Origin: an uncultured Chitinophaga sp.
GTDB lineage: Bacteria > Bacteroidota > Bacteroidia > Cytophagales > Cyclobacteriaceae
Direction: 5' to 3'
Assembly: GCA_902168205.1 (NCBI GenBank)
Contig: CABHOK010000017.1
Location: forward strand, 1 to 64,000
DNA: 64,000 nt
Part shown: piece by piece, positions 49,548-58,689 of the stretch
Numbering within the stretch: position 1 is the first letter of the stretch
How the letters are laid out: each line of letters opens with the position of its first letter
Program-made: the position numbers and the translations under genes
The notes under the pieces: generated by a model
The model's input: only the letters and a program-made list of their open reading frames with translations
Database searches by the model: none
Told to the model about the DNA's origin: nothing

Positions 49548-51275
49548 TTATTTCAACCAACCTTCTACATCTTGTAATGTAGGGTTCGGTATTTCAAGTT
49601 TCATCTTCTTACGTGTTCCGCATACATCGTTGAACAGCTTGGAAGCTTTCATCTCTTTCATTTGTGCCAGCGACTGGATGCCGAGTTTCTGTATTACCGG
49701 TATCAAATCAGCACGAACACCGGCATCTAAAAATTCTTTTTCATCAAAACCAGCAACGGCTTTCTCCGGCTTCATCTGCGGGAAGAAGAGTACATCCTGG
49801 ATTGATGCTGAGTTGGTCATGATCATCGACAGACGATCAATACCGATGCCTAGCCCAGCCGTTGGCGGCATACCAAATTCCAGTGCACGAAGGAAGTCTT
49901 CATCGAGTGTCATCGCTTCTTCATCACCACGTTTACCGAGTTCGAGCTGTTCTTCGAATCGCTCGCGCTGATCGATCGGATCGTTCAACTCAGAGAACGA
50001 GTTTGCTATTTCTTTACGATTACAGATTGCCTCGAAACGCTCAACTAACCCAGGCTTGCTTCTATGTTTTTTAGCAAGTGGCGACATCTCCAACGGATAA
50101 TCCGTAATGAATGTTGGCTGAATCAGGTTCGGCTCGCATTTCTCACCGAAGATCTGATCGATCAGTTTTCCTTTACCCATGGTAGGGTCCATCGGCACAT
50201 TCAATTGCTGACAAGTATCACGCAACTGTTGTTCATCCATGGCAGATATATCTACACCCGTGAAATGTTGAATTGCTTCAAACATGGTATAGCGTTTCCA
50301 CGGACGTTTAAAATCGATAACATTCTCGCCTACTTTTACTTCGGTAGATCCGTGGAGATCGAGTGCTACTTTCTCAATCATCTCTTCCACAAGGTCCATC
50401 ATCCAGTAGTAATCTTTATAGGCTACATACAATTCAACCTGTGTAAATTCAGGATTGTGGAAGCGTGACATCCCTTCGTTACGGAAGTCTTTCGAAAATT
50501 CATATACACCGTTGAACCCGCCTACGATGAGGCGCTTCAGGTACAACTCATTGGCTATACGCAGGTATAGCGTCATGTCCAGCGTGTTGTGATGTGTTTT
50601 GAACGGACGAGCCGCAGCACCACCATACAAGGGCTGAAGTATAGGCGTTTCCACTTCCAGGTACCCTTTTACATTGAGGTACTGGCGCATGGAGTTTACC
50701 AGTTGCGTACGTTTGATGAATGTATCGCGCACGTCTGGGTTTACGATCAGATCCACGTAACGCATGCGGTAGCGTTGCTCTGAATCCGTAAAGGCATCGT
50801 GACGTTGCACATTGCCTTGCTCGTCTGTTGTTTCTTTAACAACTGGTAACGGACGAAGTGCTTTGGTCAAAACCGTAAAGGCTGTAACATGTATGGAGAT
50901 CTCACCGGTTTGTGTTGTAAAGCCGTAGCCTTTCACACCGATGATATCGCCTATATCCAGTAATTTTTTAAATACCGTATTGTATAAAGTTTTGTCTTCA
51001 CCTGGGCAGATATCATCTCTGCGGATATAGATCTGTATGCGACCGGTTTCATCCTGTAACTCAGCAAAGGCAGCGCTTCCCATGATGCGGGTGCTCATGA
51101 TGCGGCCTGCAATGGAGATCTGGCGATAGTCGCTCTTCTGACGTTCGTAGTTTTCCAGGATTTCCTTCGCAGAGGCATTCACTTCAAAAAGTTCTGCCGG
51201 ATATGGATCGATACCTAATTTCCTGAGATCGTCCAGTTTTTGTCTGCGGATGATCTCCTGTTCGCTAAGTTGCAT
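49548..51275 (-). CDS. lysS: Lysine--tRNA ligase
   Basis: I use the ATG at 51275 ([28 protein letters not shown]); an ATG at 51293 would add six residues. The 575-residue protein has an N-terminal OB-fold (about 50-140; [30 protein letters not shown]) and a class II catalytic core with motif 2 ([18 protein letters not shown]) and motif 3 ([12 protein letters not shown]). It charges tRNA-Lys. The C-terminal 65 residues (after about 510) extend beyond the usual end with a helix-hairpin-helix-like segment ([19 protein letters not shown]), a known extension in Bacteroidota LysS. Confidence 0.95.
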   Translation of the reverse strand: MQLSEQEIIRRQKLDDLRKLGIDPYPAELFEVNASAKEILENYERQKSDYRQISIAGRIMSTRIMGSAAFAELQDETGRIQIYIRRDDICPGEDKTLYNTVFKKLLDIGDIIGVKGYGFTTQTGEISIHVTAFTVLTKALRPLPVVKETTDEQGNVQRHDAFTDSEQRYRMRYVDLIVNPDVRDTFIKRTQLVNSMRQYLNVKGYLEVETPILQPLYGGAAARPFKTHHNTLDMTLYLRIANELYLKRLIVGGFNGVYEFSKDFRNEGMSRFHNPEFTQVELYVAYKDYYWMMDLVEEMIEKVALDLHGSTEVKVGENVIDFKRPWKRYTMFEAIQHFTGVDISAMDEQQLRDTCQQLNVPMDPTMGKGKLIDQIFGEKCEPNLIQPTFITDYPLEMSPLAKKHRSKPGLVERFEAICNRKEIANSFSELNDPIDQRERFEEQLELGKRGDEEAMTLDEDFLRALEFGMPPTAGLGIGIDRLSMIMTNSASIQDVLFFPQMKPEKAVAGFDEKEFLDAGVRADLIPVIQKLGIQSLAQMKEMKASKLFNDVCGTRKKMKLEIPNPTLQDVEGWLK

Positions 51276-51404
51276 GATTAAAAATTTTCGCAAAAATACT
51301 CTAAATAGGGAGAAAAGGAATACTTTGACGCACGAAGGTAGCGCACCGAAAAACGGTTTGTCTTTCGTTTACACCACGTTACGCCTTGTATATCGTTGGC
51401 AGAA

Positions 51405-52604
51405 TTACTTACGATTCGCTTTTTCGCGCTTTCGTCTCTCGAGTTCTTTTCTGATTAAAATTAACTCACGGCTGCTCTGGCCGGCCACGGATGTATTTTC
51501 CTGCGCCCTGCGGAAGAGGTATGGCATCACCGAACGCACCGGACCGTACGGAACATATTTGGCTACTTTATAGCCAGCCTTCGCCAGGTTAAAAGAAATG
51601 TTATCGCTCATGCCATAGAGCTGGGCAAACCACACACGCTCATCGTTGTGTTTAATGCCATACTTCTGCATGAGTGTAGTGAGATACTGGTTGCTGTACT
51701 CGTTATGTGAGCCGCACATAAAACCAATACGTACTATATTTTCAACGCAGAATTCCAGTGCTTCATTAAAGGCTTTATCGGATGCTTCTTTACTGGGTTG
51801 TATCGGGTCTGCATAGCCCATCGCTTCTGCCCGCGCACGTTCTTTTTCCATATAGGCACCGCGCACAAGCTTGGCACCGATGTGATAATTTTTTCGCGAA
51901 GCTTCCGCGAAAGCGTTCTTCAGATTTTGCAAGGTGGCAGTGCGGTATAGCTGGTACGTGTTGAACACGATCGCTTTGTCCTGATTATACTTCGCCATCA
52001 TTTCATAGGCGAGTGCATCGATGGGATCTTGTATCCAGGTTTCCTCTGCATCGATAAGTACCGGAACATTTGAAGCGTGCGCCCGTGCGCAGATTTTATT
52101 TACGCGTTCGCGAACGCGTTCATAGGCACGTTGCTCTTCAATGGTAAGTACCTCTTCTTTCTGAACTTTCTCCAGCAGATCGCTATCCCCTATACCGGTA
52201 ACTTTAAAAACAGAGAAAGGTATACCGGCCGGATTAAGCTTTGCTTTATCGATGGTGTGTAAAAGTTCTTCTGTTACCAGGTCAAAACCTTTTTCGGACT
52301 TCTCTCCTTCCACTGAATAATCCAGGATGGTGCCCACACCATACTTTGAAAGTTGCGCGATCTCTTCATCACAATCATCAATGCTTATGCCTCCACAAAA
52401 ATGGTCGAACGCAGTTTTGCGAATGATGCCTTCCACCGGAAGATGTGCCTTCAATGCGAACTTTACAGAGCCTATCGCTATCGCGGAGATCCATGGATGA
52501 TTAACCATAGAAAAAATAAAGTTTGCCTTGCGCAGAGCTGCGTCTGATTTGTAAGAGAATGCTACGGATGTGTCTTCAAATGAAATCCTGGGTGATGCTT
52601 CCAT
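51405..52604 (-). CDS. Proline dehydrogenase
   Basis: A 399-residue FAD enzyme of the PRODH TIM-barrel type. Family stretches include GVGTILDYSVEGEKSEKGFD, VPVLIDAEETWIQDPIDALAYEMM, KLVRGAYMEKERARAEAMGY and FAQLYGMSDNISFNLAKAGY. The terminal VAKYVPYGPVRSVMPYLFRRAQEN carries the flavin/proline-binding arginines. It oxidises proline to pyrroline-5-carboxylate. The separate (non-PutA) form is usual in Bacteroidota. No neighbour relates to proline. Confidence 0.9.
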   Translation of the reverse strand: MEASPRISFEDTSVAFSYKSDAALRKANFIFSMVNHPWISAIAIGSVKFALKAHLPVEGIIRKTAFDHFCGGISIDDCDEEIAQLSKYGVGTILDYSVEGEKSEKGFDLVTEELLHTIDKAKLNPAGIPFSVFKVTGIGDSDLLEKVQKEEVLTIEEQRAYERVRERVNKICARAHASNVPVLIDAEETWIQDPIDALAYEMMAKYNQDKAIVFNTYQLYRTATLQNLKNAFAEASRKNYHIGAKLVRGAYMEKERARAEAMGYADPIQPSKEASDKAFNEALEFCVENIVRIGFMCGSHNEYSNQYLTTLMQKYGIKHNDERVWFAQLYGMSDNISFNLAKAGYKVAKYVPYGPVRSVMPYLFRRAQENTSVAGQSSRELILIRKELERRKREKANRK

Positions 52605-52712
52605 GCCGAAAAAATTCGGGCAAATATACTGCTTACAATTGTTAGCCCAAGTTCTGCCGTAACAGTTCTGATGTTTTTAATAACTTTCGAGCGAAAGAAC
52701 TAAAAATCACAC

Positions 52713-53756
52713 ATGCTACCCGATAACATTTTGTTTTCTACCGATCCTTCCAACGATTTGCTGGCATTCCTGAATCAAAAAAAGTATAGCAAGGTCGTTG
52801 TGCTCACCGATGAGAACACACGCACTCATTGTTACCCGATTCTGGAGAAGAAACTTCCAGGGCATGTTGTTATCGAAGTGAAGAGCGGTGAAGAACAAAA
52901 GAACCTGGACACGTGCGCAAAAATCTGGAAAGACCTGACGGAGCTTGCGCTTGATCGTCATGCCGTGTTAATCGTGTTGGGTGGTGGTGTGCTTGGTGAC
53001 ATGGGAGGCTTCTGTGCTGCTACCTACAAACGCGGAATTGATTTTATACTTATACCAACAACATTGCTCGCACAAGTGGATGCTAGCATTGGCGGCAAAC
53101 TTGGTGTTGACTTCGAACATCTGAAAAATCACATTGGGGTGTTTCAACAGCCAGCCCTCACGTTGCTTTATACCGGCTTCCTGAAAACTTTACCGGAGGC
53201 AGAACTTCGTTCAGGTTATGCTGAAGTCATCAAGCATACGCTGATCTCCGATAAAGCGATGTGGCAACAGATCAGCGCAAAGTCATTACAACAGCAAGAC
53301 TGGGATGGACTCCTGAAGCATTCGGTAATTTTTAAAGCGCACGTAACCACGGAAGATCCGAAAGAGAAAGGCCTGCGTAAAATTTTAAATGCCGGTCACA
53401 CGATAGGTCATGCCGTTGAAAGTTATCTGCTGGCAAGCGGCAACCGTATTTTACACGGTGAAGCTATAGCACTTGGTATAATCGCTGAAGGCTTTATTGC
53501 ACATCAACGCACCATGTTAACAGCTGCAGACTTTACCAGTATAACAAACTATATACTTTCTGTTTACGGCAAGGTTGCCCTGAATGATATGCAGATAGAA
53601 GAAGCTTCACAGCTAACGGTTCAGGACAAGAAAAATAAAGGAAATAAGATACTATGCGTTCTTCAGGATGGTATAGGAAGAGCGCGTTGGGATTGCGAGA
53701 TCAGTCTTGATGAGGTAAAACGTGCTTTAGCATTTTACCAATCGCTTCAGATGTAG
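52713..53756 (+). CDS. aroB: 3-dehydroquinate synthase
   Basis: A 347-residue shikimate-pathway enzyme. LIVLGGGVLGDMGGFCAATYKRGIDFILIPTTLLAQVDASIGGKLGVDF is the NAD- and substrate-binding core (spread over residues 88-136), SGYAEVIKHTLI has the conserved Glu/Lys and the two zinc histidines lie in LNAGHTIGHAVE and ILHGEAIALG. It converts DAHP to dehydroquinate. It lies 280 bp before aroA with only a small convergent gene between. Confidence 0.95.
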   Translation: MLPDNILFSTDPSNDLLAFLNQKKYSKVVVLTDENTRTHCYPILEKKLPGHVVIEVKSGEEQKNLDTCAKIWKDLTELALDRHAVLIVLGGGVLGDMGGFCAATYKRGIDFILIPTTLLAQVDASIGGKLGVDFEHLKNHIGVFQQPALTLLYTGFLKTLPEAELRSGYAEVIKHTLISDKAMWQQISAKSLQQQDWDGLLKHSVIFKAHVTTEDPKEKGLRKILNAGHTIGHAVESYLLASGNRILHGEAIALGIIAEGFIAHQRTMLTAADFTSITNYILSVYGKVALNDMQIEEASQLTVQDKKNKGNKILCVLQDGIGRARWDCEISLDEVKRALAFYQSLQM

Positions 53757-53938
53757 TGAGCGTCTGAATCATCAAAGGAACGTTTCTTTTCGGTTTTAAT
53801 GGCATTCTTCAGGCCGTCAGCTTTTTTGGAGATATACTCTTTGGTTTTCTTTTTCCGATTGCCGGTAAGCAACCAGGCCGCCAACAAAGCACCCGATGCA
53901 ATGCCTAATCCTACTGCTATTTTACGGGTTGTACTCAT
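53747..53938 (-). CDS. Small YtxH-like membrane protein
   Basis: A 63-residue protein starting with a membrane helix (KIAVGLGIASGALLAAWLLTG) followed by a basic, helical tail (NRKKKTKEYISKKADGLKNAI). This layout matches short YtxH/gas-vesicle-protein-G-like envelope proteins associated with stress. The gene converges with aroB, overlapping its stop by 10 bp, and is flanked by aroA. Function unknown. Confidence 0.65.
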   Translation of the reverse strand: MSTTRKIAVGLGIASGALLAAWLLTGNRKKKTKEYISKKADGLKNAIKTEKKRSFDDSDAHYI

Positions 53939-54035
53939 ATATACAATTTAACCTTTTTCAGAATTAAAAGTTTCAACCATCTGTTAAAAAATCTTTTTAC
54001 AAAGAGTAATTTGCCCGCTCAAATTTCTGATACCA

Positions 54036-55250
54036 TTGGACACAACAATTCATCTCAAGCGAACGAATGTTTTGAAGGGAACTGCAACCTTGCTTCCTGC
54101 ATCGAAAAGCATTAACAACCGTGCACTCATCATTAACGCACTGGCCGGAAGTAAATCTGAAATTCAGAACATGTCGGATGCCAACGATGTACAACTGATG
54201 CTGCGCCTGGTAAATTCAAAAGATGAGACCATTGATGTGGAAGATGCCGGAACAACGATGCGCTTTCTTACTGCATACTTCTCCATCACCAATCAACACA
54301 AGGTGCTTACCGGAACATCGCGCATGAAAGAGCGCCCCATCGGTATACTGGTTAATGCATTGCGAAGCCTGGGAGCAACAATAGACTATATAGAAAAAGA
54401 TGGTTACCCCCCGTTAAAGTTATCGGGCTTTGCCGGGCAGAAAACCGACACGATCAAGATTCGCGGTGATGTAAGCAGTCAGTTTATATCTGCGCTTATG
54501 ATGGTAGCCCCTATATTACCGAAAGGACTTACGCTTGAGCTGGAAGGGAAGATCGGAAGTCGCCCCTATATAGAAATGACGGCTTCTATCATGAAACACT
54601 TTGGTGTTAGCAGTAATTTCAAAGACAATAAAGTTATTGTTGCACCGCAGAAATATATACCTGCACCATTCACAGTAGAATCTGACTGGTCAGGTGCGAG
54701 TTACTGGTTTGCATTTGCCGCGCTTGCTGAAAAAGCTGAGATATATTTACCAAAGCTATATCTTGAATCACTGCAAGGCGATAGCGTGATTGTAAAGATC
54801 ATGGAGCAACTCGGTGTGCAAGCCTCTATGGAAAACAGTTTGTTGAAGTTGACGAAAAAAGAAAGTGTAAAAGAATTGCATTGGGACTTTACACATTGTC
54901 CTGACCTGGGCCAGACCGTTGCTGTTGTTTGCGCGGCAAAAGGTATAAAAGGATACTTTACAGGATTGGAAAGTCTGCGCATTAAAGAGACCGACCGCAT
55001 TGCTGCACTTCAGAATGAGTTGCAGAAGATCGGAGGAAACCTCGTAGAAGTAGATGCGGCTCACTGGACGCTTATACCATCATCGTCTTTGCCGGATAAA
55101 GCTTTCTTCAATACATATAAAGATCACCGCATGGCGATGGCGTTTGCTCCACTGGCTACGTTGATGAATGTTGAGATTGAAAAGCCTGAAGTGGTAAGAA
55201 AGTCGTATCCTAATTTCTGGAATGATTTGAAGGAATTTGGATTAGTTTAA
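54036..55250 (+). CDS. aroA: 3-phosphoshikimate 1-carboxyvinyltransferase (EPSP synthase)
   Basis: A 404-residue enzyme starting at a TTG (54036; MDTTIHLKRTN). PASKSINNRALIINALAGSKSEIQN is the substrate-binding Lys/Ser region, and EDAGTTMRFLTAYF, IRGDVSSQFISALMM and KESDR-equivalent SLRIKETDRIAALQNEL follow in order, ending KDHRMAMAFAPLA. It transfers enolpyruvate to shikimate-3-phosphate. The loop LTGTSRMKERPIG (about 90-102) is the usual class sequence. It is a shorter form than the E. coli enzyme, as in other Bacteroidota. It is on the same strand as aroB, 280 bp downstream. Confidence 0.95.
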   Translation: MDTTIHLKRTNVLKGTATLLPASKSINNRALIINALAGSKSEIQNMSDANDVQLMLRLVNSKDETIDVEDAGTTMRFLTAYFSITNQHKVLTGTSRMKERPIGILVNALRSLGATIDYIEKDGYPPLKLSGFAGQKTDTIKIRGDVSSQFISALMMVAPILPKGLTLELEGKIGSRPYIEMTASIMKHFGVSSNFKDNKVIVAPQKYIPAPFTVESDWSGASYWFAFAALAEKAEIYLPKLYLESLQGDSVIVKIMEQLGVQASMENSLLKLTKKESVKELHWDFTHCPDLGQTVAVVCAAKGIKGYFTGLESLRIKETDRIAALQNELQKIGGNLVEVDAAHWTLIPSSSLPDKAFFNTYKDHRMAMAFAPLATLMNVEIEKPEVVRKSYPNFWNDLKEFGLV

Positions 55251-55256
55251 AATCTA

Positions 55257-55300
55257 TTGCACGAAGAACACAAAGGAGAAATCACGGAGTTTCGCAAAGT
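55257..55300. repeat. Dispersed CACAAAG-type repeat, copy 4
   Basis: TTGCACGAAGAACACAAAGG and then AGAAATCACGGAGTTTCGCAAAG recapitulate the repeat family seen at 151, 23385 and 32259 in a more degenerate form. It fills the space between aroA and the convergent receptor-like gene. Confidence 0.5.
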
Positions 55301-55310
55301 ATATATACAG

Positions 55311-56093
55311 TTAGCGGATCGCGTCTTGCAGAGAATTGAAATATAGTGGGGCATGCAGCAGGCGACTTCCGTACCAGGAGAACATTTCTCCGTCTACCAG
55401 TATAATTTTGGATGATGGGCATAGTTCCCGCAACTCAGCTATATGTTTCTCCTGAAAAGGGTAAGGTTCTGACGACAGAAATATATACTCTGGCTTTAGT
55501 CTTTGGATTTCATCATTGCCTAGGTCAGGATATCGCGAAGACGTTACAACGTTTCGAAGGTTCAACTTCTCCAACATCGTATGGATGAATGTATCTCTTC
55601 CGGCAACCATCCACGGCTTCCGCCAGATAAAGTAAAGAACGGATTGTGATGAGAACGTTTTTAACGATGCAAACGCCTCGTTAATAGAATTGATGATGTC
55701 AAGTGCCCCTGCCTCTCTATCAGTGATTCTCCCGATACCGTGAATCATGCTGAAGACATCGCTCCAATTAACAATATCACTCATCCACACAGGAAACTTC
55801 TTCTGCAGCTCATATATACCTTCCTGGTAATTTTCTTCTTTGTTACCGATAATCAGGTCTGGCTGAAGTTCATTGATAATATCATAATGAAAATTTTTAG
55901 TGCCGCCAACGATCGTCTTGGATTTCAGCCATGCAGCAGGATGCACACAGAATTTTGTTACGCCTACAACTTCATTTTGAAGTCCTAATGATGCCAGTAA
56001 CTCCGTCTGTGAGGGCACCAACGATATAATTCGCTTGGGAGGAAAGGAGATTGAGACCTCTTTGTTAAGTTGATCTGAGAAGGTGTATAGCAT
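55311..56093 (-). CDS. BtuF-like helical-backbone receptor without signal peptide
   Basis: The 260-residue protein has the TroA/BtuF-like fold: KRIISLVPSQTELLASLGLQNEVVGVTKF (first lobe) and LKPEYIFLSSEPYPFQEKHIAELRELCPSSKIILVDGEMFSWYGSRLL (second lobe). Such proteins normally bind cobalamin or metal-chelate complexes in the periplasm. This one starts directly in the domain with no signal sequence, so it may be cytoplasmic or the true start may lie elsewhere; no earlier start is open. No ABC permease genes are adjacent. Confidence 0.75.
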   Translation of the reverse strand: MLYTFSDQLNKEVSISFPPKRIISLVPSQTELLASLGLQNEVVGVTKFCVHPAAWLKSKTIVGGTKNFHYDIINELQPDLIIGNKEENYQEGIYELQKKFPVWMSDIVNWSDVFSMIHGIGRITDREAGALDIINSINEAFASLKTFSSQSVLYFIWRKPWMVAGRDTFIHTMLEKLNLRNVVTSSRYPDLGNDEIQRLKPEYIFLSSEPYPFQEKHIAELRELCPSSKIILVDGEMFSWYGSRLLHAPLYFNSLQDAIR

Positions 56094-56106
56094 ACATAAA
56101 TATATA

Positions 56107-57573
56107 CTATTCCTGTGGCTGTTGCTTTTTGATTTTCTTCTTCATCGGGAATTCAAAACCAACACGCATATTCAACACATCACCATACGGGCTTTTGTTT
56201 TCATGATTGAAAACGCGGAGCATAATCTGTGCAGTGCCTTTTACTTTCCGCATGAATTTATACTCCTTCTTCAAGCCCACAAATACACCCGGTACCCATT
56301 CTCTGCCCACCGGATCAGCGGGTCCGGAATGAAGTCTCGGAGGAACATATGTATTCATTAACTCACCTTCTGCCCTTGGAGAAAAACCTTTACCGATTTT
56401 GAATTCGGAATAAACACGAGGGCCGTATATTCTCGTTCCCGGACTAAACGTATTACGATCTGTATCGTAGCCATACCGTTGGTTCCAGCCTAGTCCGGAA
56501 GTGAGTCGACCAGAAAGACGGTAGCCTATATAGGGATTGAAATCTACGAGTATATTATCTCCTTTACGTTGTATTTGTAATGCTATACCCGGAAGCAACC
56601 GCTCGATCAACGGCTTACCTCGCATTTCATTCGGACGCTTCTTTCCTACTTCGCTCAGGCTGTTGAGACTTGAATATTTATTCTTCAGCTTAGACATTTT
56701 TTCCATCGCTTGCTGCAGTACTTGTTCTTTGCCAGCAAAGTGATTCACCGCTACTTCCTTTACTTTCTTCACAGCCTGTTCTTTCATCGCATCCGGGTTT
56801 TGCGCTGCGTCCAGCATAGGATTCAATGACTCTGCTGATTTCTTAAGATCACCAACACCTGCCACATCTCCAGCCTTGGATTCCAGTGCATTCGGCAATT
56901 GTTTAACGTCCTGCAAATTACCTTGTGCTAAATTTTGAATATCACTTTGATAACCACCGGCCTGTTGTGTGATTGAAGAAAGGTTACCAGCTTTTCCGGT
57001 TATCCCTTGCAGACCATCCAATTCCCCAATCTTGCCGACAGGCGAATCGATTGATGTATTCAGTCCATCCAGATTTTTCAACGGGCTATCAGGCAAATCC
57101 AACGATGGTATATTCATATCCTTCACAGGAAGTTTGAATCCCTGTATGTCTCCTGTTAATGCATCCGCTTTGCTTTGAAGCTCGGGAGAGAGTTCCAGTT
57201 TATTAATTTTATCGGTAGCCTTTGACTTAAGATCATTCATCTTTTCATTCAATGAAGCCACCGTTTTTTCGCGCTGCTGCATTACGCTGTCAAGTTTGTG
57301 GGTGTACTTGTCGGTGGGGAGTTGTAACGCATTCAGACTATCAATCTTTGCCTGAAGTCCGTTTCGTGTTGAATCAATCGAATTAAATTTCGATTTATAT
57401 TCAAGCTTCAGACTGTCTGATTTACCGTAAAATGAATATTGAATGGAATCTAAAGCATCTGTTTTCGCAACAGGAATGCTATCCAGAGACAACCTGTTTA
57501 AAAGGCTATCTACTTGTTGCGCCTGTAAAGAAGCCGCAACGAAGGACAGGAAGATTAGGAGCGCATAACGCAT
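56107..57573 (-). CDS. Secreted coiled-coil protein with C-terminal barrel-like domain
   Basis: A 488-residue protein with a signal peptide (MRYALLIFLSFVAASLQAQQ). Residues 30-330 are a long helical region with many Asp/Lys/Leu heptads (DKYTHKLDSVMQQREKTVASLNEKMNDLK). The last about 140 residues alternate polar and aromatic residues as in outer-membrane beta strands (GDNILVDFNPYIGYRLSGRL and KGFSPRAEGELMNTYVPPRL). It probably lies in the cell envelope, but no family is recognised. It is 13 bp before the receptor-like gene on the same strand. Confidence 0.6.
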   Translation of the reverse strand: MRYALLIFLSFVAASLQAQQVDSLLNRLSLDSIPVAKTDALDSIQYSFYGKSDSLKLEYKSKFNSIDSTRNGLQAKIDSLNALQLPTDKYTHKLDSVMQQREKTVASLNEKMNDLKSKATDKINKLELSPELQSKADALTGDIQGFKLPVKDMNIPSLDLPDSPLKNLDGLNTSIDSPVGKIGELDGLQGITGKAGNLSSITQQAGGYQSDIQNLAQGNLQDVKQLPNALESKAGDVAGVGDLKKSAESLNPMLDAAQNPDAMKEQAVKKVKEVAVNHFAGKEQVLQQAMEKMSKLKNKYSSLNSLSEVGKKRPNEMRGKPLIERLLPGIALQIQRKGDNILVDFNPYIGYRLSGRLTSGLGWNQRYGYDTDRNTFSPGTRIYGPRVYSEFKIGKGFSPRAEGELMNTYVPPRLHSGPADPVGREWVPGVFVGLKKEYKFMRKVKGTAQIMLRVFNHENKSPYGDVLNMRVGFEFPMKKKIKKQQPQE

Positions 57574-57632
57574 GCGGCAAAGATAGGCGTTTCGGGGGGA
57601 AGTTTAAAGGCAATATTTACAGAGCTCAGTAA

Positions 57633-57665
57633 AAAAACAAAACCCGGTGTAATGCCGGGTTGCTT
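57633..57665 (-). terminator. Intrinsic terminator after the 57687 gene
   Basis: AACCCGG and CCGGGTT pair around TGTAATG, and on the minus strand are followed by TTGTTTTTTTAC. It lies 22 bp after the small membrane gene's stop. Confidence 0.8.
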
Positions 57666-57686
57666 TTTACTGCTTCTCGATGTTCT

Positions 57687-58064
57687 CTAGTCCTCCGTTA
57701 TCGTCCTGTTGGCAACAAAGGTGTACTTCTTTTCATTGTGTATTAAAACAATCGTATCGGAAAATTCTTTCTTAAGCAAAATATCTCCTTCTGTTACAGC
57801 ACGTGTTAAACTCACTTCTTGGCCATGCTCGAATATCTTCGCCCAAGGAAGAGTAAATTTTTTATTTGAAGTCGAAGTTATTCTTACAGAGCCACGTCCG
57901 TCAGAGATGACTTGGCTGACAGTGTCTTTAAGGGAATCGCTTGTTTCTATTGTCGGGTATTTTCTTGTCAAGAAAATACCACAAAAGTATAGCCCAATGG
58001 TTATCAGTATAAATAATAAAATAATCATTATAATGAATCGTAAAGTATAGCCTATCTTGTTCAT
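57687..58064 (-). CDS. Hypothetical single-pass membrane protein (possible immunity partner)
   Basis: A 125-residue protein with one N-terminal helix (FIIMIILLFILITIGLYFCGIFL) and a small periplasmic domain with beta character (GRGSVRITSTSNKKF; LTRAVTEGDILLKKEF). Its ATG overlaps the end of a decayed upstream reading frame as TAATG, which is typical of toxin-immunity pairs. No known family is recognised. The immunity role is inferred from this overlap alone. Confidence 0.45.
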   Translation of the reverse strand: MNKIGYTLRFIIMIILLFILITIGLYFCGIFLTRKYPTIETSDSLKDTVSQVISDGRGSVRITSTSNKKFTLPWAKIFEHGQEVSLTRAVTEGDILLKKEFSDTIVLIHNEKKYTFVANRTITED

Positions 58065-58345
58065 TACTTAATCAATTTAGTTTCCCCAATATTTACGTTC
58101 CCGCTCACCGGAGTACCTTCGATGCCTACCCTAAAGAAACTGTCCTTGATAAAATGAACATCTTGGAATTAAGTCCGTTAACGGGGGCGATCGAAAAAGC
58201 CCACTCTTCCCGCCAAAGGAATTGCCTCAACATTTCCACCAAAGGAAATCGCATTCGGCATGTGAACAAGCATGCGTAAATACAATTCGAATACATTTGT
58301 ACTAGGATTTGAAAGTGGTCCTGACCCACCTTGCCGTGCAACTAC
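58064..58345 (-). pseudogene. Decayed C-terminal fragment, likely polymorphic toxin tail
   Basis: One frame stays open from the stop codon at 58346 down to 58064 except for two in-frame TAA codons 9 bp apart (58178 and 58169). It reads ARQGGSGPLSNPSTNVFELY, then MLVHMPNAISFGGNVEAIPLAG and, after the stops, FQDVHFIKDSFFRVGIEG. It has no start codon and its last codon overlaps the next gene's ATG. A five-C run just before the stops (58183-58187) could have slipped. This is best read as the tail of a lost gene, perhaps a toxin C-terminus, with its partner gene still intact downstream. Confidence 0.5.
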
Positions 58346-58689
58346 CTAAATATATCCTGATAGAATGTGATAAGATAAAGAATGATAAGGGCTACACTAA
58401 AAATTAGGAAGTAAAAAAAACCAAAGAAAGCTTCATTTTTTGGGTGCTTCTTGTTTCTTATGGTGCCGATTAGTCCAATACAGAAAATAAGTAAAATAGC
58501 AAAACCATAGGTAACAATCGAAATTTGTAGTGGAGCAATAAATTGCTCGCTTATGGTTCGCGGGGTTGAATTATATATTGACGAAATTATACACCATGCA
58601 ACTAAAATTATAACGATGCCCAAAAATAACAAATAAGTAAAAATTCTAAATCTTTTCATTTGATTGGCGTTAAAGTTGGAAAATTCCAT
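58342..58689 (-). CDS. Hypothetical three-helix membrane protein (possible immunity protein)
   Basis: A 115-residue protein with three membrane helices (YLLFLGIVIILVAWCIISSIY, ISIVTYGFAILLIFCIGLIG and FFGFFYFLIFSVALIILYLI). Its start overlaps the end of the upstream gene by 34 bp. Small multi-pass proteins in this position are common immunity partners of toxin tails. No family is recognised. Confidence 0.45.
   Translation of the reverse strand: MEFSNFNANQMKRFRIFTYLLFLGIVIILVAWCIISSIYNSTPRTISEQFIAPLQISIVTYGFAILLIFCIGLIGTIRNKKHPKNEAFFGFFYFLIFSVALIILYLITFYQDIFR

Noticed and set aside
58126-58341. 71-codon ORF beginning MHGKVGQDHFQ
   Set aside because: A different frame of the same stretch, with two stops, reads as a much more protein-like fragment (NPSTNVFELYLRMLVHMPNA), so the 71-codon frame is treated as a shadow of decayed sequence.
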